Of a stretch of DNA of 64,000 nt, positions 59,734-64,000 are shown one piece after another. Source of the stretch: Arthrobacter jinronghuae (GTDB lineage: Bacteria; Actinomycetota; Actinomycetes; Actinomycetales; Micrococcaceae); the NCBI RefSeq assembly GCF_025244825.1, contig NZ_CP104263.1:3348001-3412000 (forward strand), given 5' to 3'. The position numbers were made by a program, and so were the translations under genes. Positions within the stretch are counted from its first letter, which is position 1. Each line of letters opens with the position of its first letter. Under the pieces are notes generated by a model, which made no database searches, had not been told where the DNA came from, and worked only from the letters and a program-made list of their open reading frames with translations.

Positions 59734-60450
59734 ATGCACGCCTCCAACCGGACCGCCCGGACCGCCGGGATCCTTTTCCTCCTCACCTTCGCCTCCGCCA
59801 TCGCCGGGGCTGCCCTGTACGCACCGCTGCTGACCGACCCGGACTACCTCGCCGGACCCGGTGCCGACACCCGGATCCTGCTCGGCGCGGTCTGCGAACT
59901 GGTGCTGATCGTCGCGAACATCGGCACCGCCGTCGTGCTGTTTCCCGTCCTCCGCCGGCACAGCGAGACCGCTGCGGTCGGTTATGTCGCGGCCCGCATC
60001 ATGGAATGCGCGCTGATCTCCGTCGGGATTCTCAGCGTGCTCACCGTGGTGACGCTGCGGCAGACCGCCGGGGCCGACGCCGGGGAGTACTTGCCCGTGG
60101 CCCGGGCGCTGGTGGCGGTGCACGGCTGGACCTTCCTGCTCGGCCCGGGGTTCGTAGTGGGCATCGGCAACGGGCTGCTGCTGGGGTTCCTGATGTACCG
60201 CTCGCACCTGGTGCCGCGGCCGATGGCACTGTTCGGGCTGATCGGCGGTCCGCTGATGTCGCTGTCCGGTATTGCCGTGCTTTTCGGCGCCTACGGGCAG
60301 TCCTCGGTTCCGTCCGCGCTGGCCACCCTTCCGGAGATCATCTGGGAGGCGTCGCTGGGGATTTACCTGACGTTTGTCGGCTTCCGCCGGCCTCGGAACA
60401 CCGGAGCGGACCTGGCGGCCGACGTCGACAGCAGGCAGCAGGCGGCGTAG
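59734..60450 (+). CDS. DUF4386 family membrane protein
   Basis: 238 aa, ATG at 59734 with CAGGAG upstream. Six hydrophobic helices, with the family motif ARTAGILFLLTFASAIAG at the start and ARIMECALISVGILSVLT in the middle. Function unknown. Divergent from, and probably controlled by, the TetR gene. Such pairs are common in actinobacteria and often respond to membrane-active chemicals. Confidence 0.85.
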   Translation: MHASNRTARTAGILFLLTFASAIAGAALYAPLLTDPDYLAGPGADTRILLGAVCELVLIVANIGTAVVLFPVLRRHSETAAVGYVAARIMECALISVGILSVLTVVTLRQTAGADAGEYLPVARALVAVHGWTFLLGPGFVVGIGNGLLLGFLMYRSHLVPRPMALFGLIGGPLMSLSGIAVLFGAYGQSSVPSALATLPEIIWEASLGIYLTFVGFRRPRNTGADLAADVDSRQQAA

Positions 60451-60529
60451 ATTCCGGCAGGAGCGGAATCGCCGGCAGGCAGGGGCCGCCCCCGAGCCGG
60501 CCGGAACCGGACCATTGATGAGGAGGGTC

Positions 60530-61570
60530 ATGCGCGGTTCAGCACTGATCGTCGGAGCGGGTATCGCAGGAACCGCCGTTGCGCGGGGGCTGCTCCGCGC
60601 AGGATGGTCGGTTCAGGTGCTCGAACGCGGCGCAAACCTACCCGGCAGCGGAACGGCGCTGGCCATGTGGCCCGAGGCGATGCGGGCCCTCGACGCGTTG
60701 GGCGCCGGTGACGCAGTCCGCGCCGGTTCGGTGGTGGAGCAGGGCGTGCGGATCCTGAAACCGGACGGCAGCCAGATCGCCGCCATGGGCCGCAGCCGGA
60801 CAGCCCGCCTGGTGCCGCGCACCGTCCTGCTGGAGGCGTTATCCGGGGACTTGCCCGCCGGGGTCATCCAATGGAATTCACCTGTTGCAGGGCCCTCAAC
60901 CCTGCCCTCTGCCGATGTTGTTGTGGCCGCCGACGGAATCTTCAGCCGCCTGCGCACCGCCTCCACCGGATTATCGCCCCGGGCGCTTGGAACAGTGGCC
61001 TTTCGCGGCGTTGTCCCCGGCCCGGCCGGCGGAGTCAGCGAGACCTGGGGGCGCGGCCGCCTGTTCGGCATTACGCCACTGGATGCCGGCAGCACGAACT
61101 GGTTTGCCTGCCTCCGTTCCACAGACCTTCCTCCGCTGGGTTCCCCGGAGGCTATCGGCGCCCAGGGGGCAGAACTGCTGCGCAGCCTCTACCGCGGGTG
61201 GCATCCGGACGTCACCCGGGTCCTGGGAAAACTGGACGGAAGCCCGATTGATTACCGGGAACTGTTCGACGTTCCGCCGCTCCCGTCCTACATTTCCGGC
61301 AACTTGGCACTGCTGGGCGACGCTGCGCACGGAATGGCGCCGAACCTTGGCCGCGGCGCCTGTGACGCTCTTCTGGACGCGGTCGCCCTGATCGACGCAC
61401 TCAGTTCGGCTCCCGACGTGACCGCCGGTTTGCAGCGATACGACGCCGGCCGGCGTCGGCGGGGAAACCTCATGGTTCGGGCGGCACGGCTGCTGAACCG
61501 TGCCGCCACGGCCGAGCATTTCACCGGAGCCCGAAACGTCGCGATGTCCGCCGGGGCACGGTTCGCCTAG
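60530..61570 (+). CDS. FAD-dependent monooxygenase
   Basis: 346 aa. The ATG at 60530 follows AGGAGG; an in-frame ATG four codons upstream is possible. FAD-binding motif VGAGIAGTAVARGLLRAGW, DG motif AADGIFSRLR and the second FAD motif LLGDAAHGMAPNLGRGACDALLDAV. Group A flavin hydroxylase of unknown substrate. It is shorter than the aromatic hydroxylase at 7862-8989 and is not embedded in a catabolic operon. Confidence 0.85.
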   Translation: MRGSALIVGAGIAGTAVARGLLRAGWSVQVLERGANLPGSGTALAMWPEAMRALDALGAGDAVRAGSVVEQGVRILKPDGSQIAAMGRSRTARLVPRTVLLEALSGDLPAGVIQWNSPVAGPSTLPSADVVVAADGIFSRLRTASTGLSPRALGTVAFRGVVPGPAGGVSETWGRGRLFGITPLDAGSTNWFACLRSTDLPPLGSPEAIGAQGAELLRSLYRGWHPDVTRVLGKLDGSPIDYRELFDVPPLPSYISGNLALLGDAAHGMAPNLGRGACDALLDAVALIDALSSAPDVTAGLQRYDAGRRRRGNLMVRAARLLNRAATAEHFTGARNVAMSAGARFA

Positions 61571-61710
61571 CGCGTCCCGGTGCCCGGAATCCGCCGTCAG
61601 GGACGCCGTCGCCTAGGGGAATTCCTTCACGGCAGGGGCAGTTGCCTCCTTTAGGGACTGCCGGAGTACACCCGTGCCAGTCCAACCGAACATCATCGAA
61701 GGGACACGCA

Positions 61711-62427
61711 ATGCCGACATTGGGAATCATTGGAAGCGGAAACATCGGATCCGCGGTCGCACGGCTAGCGGTTGCGGCGGGCATGAACGTCGTGATTGCC
61801 AACTCGCGGGGACCTGAAACTCTCTCGGAACTGGTGGCCGACCTCGGGCCGCTGGCCCAGGCCGGAACGGTGGAAGACGCCGCGAAATCCGGCGACGCCG
61901 TCGTGCTTTCCATTCCGTTGAACGCGGTCCGGAATCTTCCGGACGGACTGCTGGCCGGCAAGATCGTCCTGGACACCAGCAATTACTACCCGTCGCGGGA
62001 CGGGCGCATCGCCGAGCTTGATGACAGCACGGTGACCACCAGCGAACTGGTGCAGAGCTGGCTTCCCGGAGCGCAGTACGTCAAGGCCTTCAATAACATC
62101 CTGGCCCATCACATTCCGCTTCTGGCCCGTCCCGCCGGGTCCGCTGACCGCTCCGCGCTCCCCATCGCCTCCGACGACGACTCGGCCAAGGCCGAGGCGG
62201 CCGCACTCATCGACGCGCTGGGCTACGACGTCGTCGACGCCGGCACCGTCGCCGAGAGCTGGAGGTTTGAGCCGGACTCCGCAGGCTACACCCGTCTGTA
62301 CCTCGCGGATGCCGGCACACCCGACGACCAGCTGATGACCTCGGCTCCGGGCACAACCCCCAAGGAGAAGGTCGAGTCTGCGCTGGCGTCGGCCACCCGG
62401 GTGAACGTGGCCGAACGCCTCTTCTAA
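61711..62427 (+). CDS. NADPH-dependent F420 reductase family protein
   Basis: 238 aa, ATG at 61711 with GAAGGGA upstream. Rossmann motif LGIIGSGNIGSAVARLAVAAGM, then VVIANSRGPETL (NADP-type preference), AVVLSIPLNAV and KAFNNI, features of the COG2085 family that includes F420H2:NADP oxidoreductases. With F420 genes in the window it may shuttle electrons between F420 and NADP, but many relatives are not F420-specific. Confidence 0.77.
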   Translation: MPTLGIIGSGNIGSAVARLAVAAGMNVVIANSRGPETLSELVADLGPLAQAGTVEDAAKSGDAVVLSIPLNAVRNLPDGLLAGKIVLDTSNYYPSRDGRIAELDDSTVTTSELVQSWLPGAQYVKAFNNILAHHIPLLARPAGSADRSALPIASDDDSAKAEAAALIDALGYDVVDAGTVAESWRFEPDSAGYTRLYLADAGTPDDQLMTSAPGTTPKEKVESALASATRVNVAERLF

Positions 62428-62442
62428 GCGGTAGCCGGGTTC

Positions 62443-62480
62443 TTCCCGCGCGGCGGCTGGTTCCGGCCGCCGCGCGGGAA
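62443..62480. terminator. GC-rich bidirectional hairpin between convergent genes
   Basis: TTCCCGCGCGGCGG (62443-62456) and its exact complement (62467-62480) lie between the stops of the F420-reductase-like and DHFR-family genes. Confidence 0.7.
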
Positions 62481-62488
62481 GCACCGCC

Positions 62489-63040
62489 TCAGCCCACGGC
62501 GTAGGTCACCCGGACGCCCCCGTTGTCGAGGCGTTGTTCCCGCAGGAGGCGAAGGTTCAGCGGCAACCCGTCGGGCAGGGCCCGCGTGCCGCCGCCCGCA
62601 ATTACCGGACAGATCACCAGCGACACAATGTCGACCAGTCCCATCCGCATGGCGCTCTTGGCCAGTTCCGGTCCGCCGATCATGACGTTTCCCGCGGCCT
62701 TGGCGCGTTCCACGGCTTCCGGAGTCAGGGTGGGTGCCAAAGTCGTCCGGCCGGTGAAAACATCCTGCAGGGTGGAGGAAAACACCACCTTGGGCACCGC
62801 CGACCAGGCGTCCGCGAACCTATCAGTCCCCGGAAGGCCAACCGACGCGGCGCGGTCGGTCTCCCACACGGACAGGGTTTCGTACATCCGCCGCCCGTAG
62901 AGCACGGTGGCCGCGTCCTCCAGGTCCTCGGAATGGGAGGCAAGAAAATCTTCGGTCGGCTCCAGCCAGGCAAAGTTACCGTCAGCGTCGGCGCTGTACC
63001 CGTCCAGCGAGCAGTTCATGGAGTATGTAAGGGATCCCAT
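62489..63040 (-). CDS. Dihydrofolate reductase family protein
   Basis: 183 aa, ATG at 63040 with GGGGG upstream. RibD-C/DHFR-like fold: LTYSMNCSLDGYSADADG at the N-terminus, VLYGRRMYETL, VVFSSTL and VMIGGPELAKSA near the cofactor site, then CPVIAGGGTRAL. The family (YyaP/YwjB-like) includes uncharacterised NADPH reductases and is not the essential FolA. Confidence 0.85.
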   Translation of the reverse strand: MGSLTYSMNCSLDGYSADADGNFAWLEPTEDFLASHSEDLEDAATVLYGRRMYETLSVWETDRAASVGLPGTDRFADAWSAVPKVVFSSTLQDVFTGRTTLAPTLTPEAVERAKAAGNVMIGGPELAKSAMRMGLVDIVSLVICPVIAGGGTRALPDGLPLNLRLLREQRLDNGGVRVTYAVG

Positions 63041-63106
63041 CCCCCAACTCCACCCTCCGGCTTTTCCCCGCACAAGGGTGCAGGCACGCATGATGGGTCG
63101 CCGGTT

Positions 63107-64000
63107 CTACTTCGAACGCGAGTACATCACCAGCAGGACGCAGACCGCGGAAAAGCCCGCCTGCGCCAGGAGCAGCACTCCGGGAACGTAGCCAAGAAAC
63201 AGGCCGAGCAGCAGCGGCACCGCCGCCAGCAGGATCGCGTCCAGCCCCTGGGCCAGAGACCCGGTCTGCGCGGACGGCACCGGACCGAACACGGTCTCTG
63301 TCGGCGGAGCGGTCCAGTCCGGCAGCGGCCGGTAGGCACCCCGCACCGCCGCGGCGCCGAACCCGACCCCGGCGAGCGCACCGAGCCCGATCAACGCCGG
63401 ACTGCCCGCACCCAGCAGCACCAGGACGGCGCAGAACCCTGCAGACCACAGCACCAGTGCGGCGGCGGGCAGGGCCGTCCGGCTCAGCCGCACCAGTGCC
63501 GGGGACAGCGGCAGCAGCGCGTCCAGCCCCGGCGTGACCGCGGTCTGCCGGGCCAGGGCACCCAGCGCCGGAACCACCGCGCAGATGGTGAGCAGGATGA
63601 TGACCAGCTGCAGCGGCGCCGGCTGCTGCCCGGCGGACAGCAAAACCGTGAGGCACAGCAGGAGCAGCAGTACGGGACGGGCCCAGGTCCCGGGAGTGCG
63701 CAGGAACGCGGTGGCATCCGCACGCAGCAGTGCGCCGAACGGGCTGCGCGCTCCCCTGGCGTACCAGCGCCGCGCACGGGAGGTCGTCCGGCCGCGCGGA
63801 GTGCCGGCGAACGCCCGGCCGAGCTCGTTGGTGTCCATCAGATACAGCGCGGCACCGGCGTGCCCGGACACCCCGCCGCCGCGGATCAGCTCGCGGCCCG
63901 GGATCGCACCCATCCGCGCGAACACCAGCGCCCACAGTCCGACGACGGCGGCCAGCGCCACGGCGGCCGGCCAGAGTTCCCCGGCGGCGGCCAGCCGGGT
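63107..64000 (-). CDS. Multi-pass membrane protein (5' end outside window)
   Basis: The frame is open through the window edge; the visible part is about 297 aa and its N-terminus is missing. At least six hydrophobic helices are present, with a cytoplasmic loop (GRTTSRARRWYARGARSPFGALLRADATAFLR) between the first two and the rest. It resembles the permease-like DUF6297 proteins found beside ABC ATPases in actinobacteria, but no ATPase is visible here. Confidence 0.6.
   Translation of the reverse strand, partial: TRLAAAGELWPAAVALAAVVGLWALVFARMGAIPGRELIRGGGVSGHAGAALYLMDTNELGRAFAGTPRGRTTSRARRWYARGARSPFGALLRADATAFLRTPGTWARPVLLLLLCLTVLLSAGQQPAPLQLVIILLTICAVVPALGALARQTAVTPGLDALLPLSPALVRLSRTALPAAALVLWSAGFCAVLVLLGAGSPALIGLGALAGVGFGAAAVRGAYRPLPDWTAPPTETVFGPVPSAQTGSLAQGLDAILLAAVPLLLGLFLGYVPGVLLLAQAGFSAVCVLLVMYSRSK

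Overview
The window is high-GC DNA with actinobacterial gene families throughout (FGD-type F420 enzymes, a DUF2029 mannosyltransferase, PadR/MarR/TetR/HxlR autoregulated pairs, GTG starts coupled to TGA stops). It fits an Arthrobacter-like member of the Micrococcaceae, judged from protein style and not from a marker gene. No rRNA, CRISPR array, intact integrase or complete insertion sequence was seen.

Left part (1-22 kb): a PadR/membrane-protein pair, a GNAT acetyltransferase, a DUF2029 glycosyltransferase and a mycofactocin-type SDR precede a six-gene catabolic operon (4800-11101: extradiol dioxygenase, two FAH-family hydrolases, a cyclase-family hydrolase, an FAD monooxygenase and an ACMSD-like amidohydrolase). 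Facing it are a LysR regulator and a ribose-type (CUT2) ABC importer (11141-16092) with a palindrome upstream of the binding-protein gene. Together they look like an uptake and ring-cleavage system for an unknown aromatic or heteroaromatic compound. Then come a MarR/hydrolase pair, a C-terminally truncated acyl-CoA synthetase, a choloylglycine-hydrolase-like enzyme and an M23 peptidase.

Middle (22.6-30.7 kb): a homoprotocatechuate (3,4-dihydroxyphenylacetate) meta-cleavage operon on the minus strand: an FAH-RraA fusion, a GntR regulator, HpaE, a Mn/Fe dioxygenase of the MndD/HpaD type, hydratase, aldolase and an MHS-type symporter. Next to it (30.8-35.3 kb) lies an AT-richer accessory island holding a pentapeptide-repeat membrane protein, a serine-recombinase C-terminal remnant, a decayed copy of part of the FAH domain, a single-chain GmrSD-like (DUF262/HNH) defence protein, and an unusual tRNA-like gene with its own promoter and terminator.

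F420 region (36.5-45.7 kb): CofD, CofC, a HxlR regulator, a fusion of an LLM (F420/FMN-type) oxidoreductase with a BBE/VAO-type FAD oxidase, stand-alone CofE, F420-dependent glucose-6-phosphate dehydrogenase and a three-gene ABC transporter of the putative F420-0 type. This is the most distinctive system in the window.

Right part (45.8-64 kb): an intact MOSC protein and a decayed MOSC copy bracket about 7.4 kb holding a TM2/Ltp protein, an acetamidase, an SDR, an orphan lantibiotic-dehydratase C-terminal-like protein with a small ORF next to it, a secreted CAP protein with three SLH-like repeats, and a PD-(D/E)XK-like protein. Beyond are a DUF3592 protein, an SRPBCC protein, a methyltransferase, a Rv2629-like ribosome-factor homologue, an acetyltransferase, a TetR/DUF4386 divergent pair with two operators, an FAD monooxygenase, an F420-reductase-like protein, a DHFR-family protein and a partial membrane protein at the edge.
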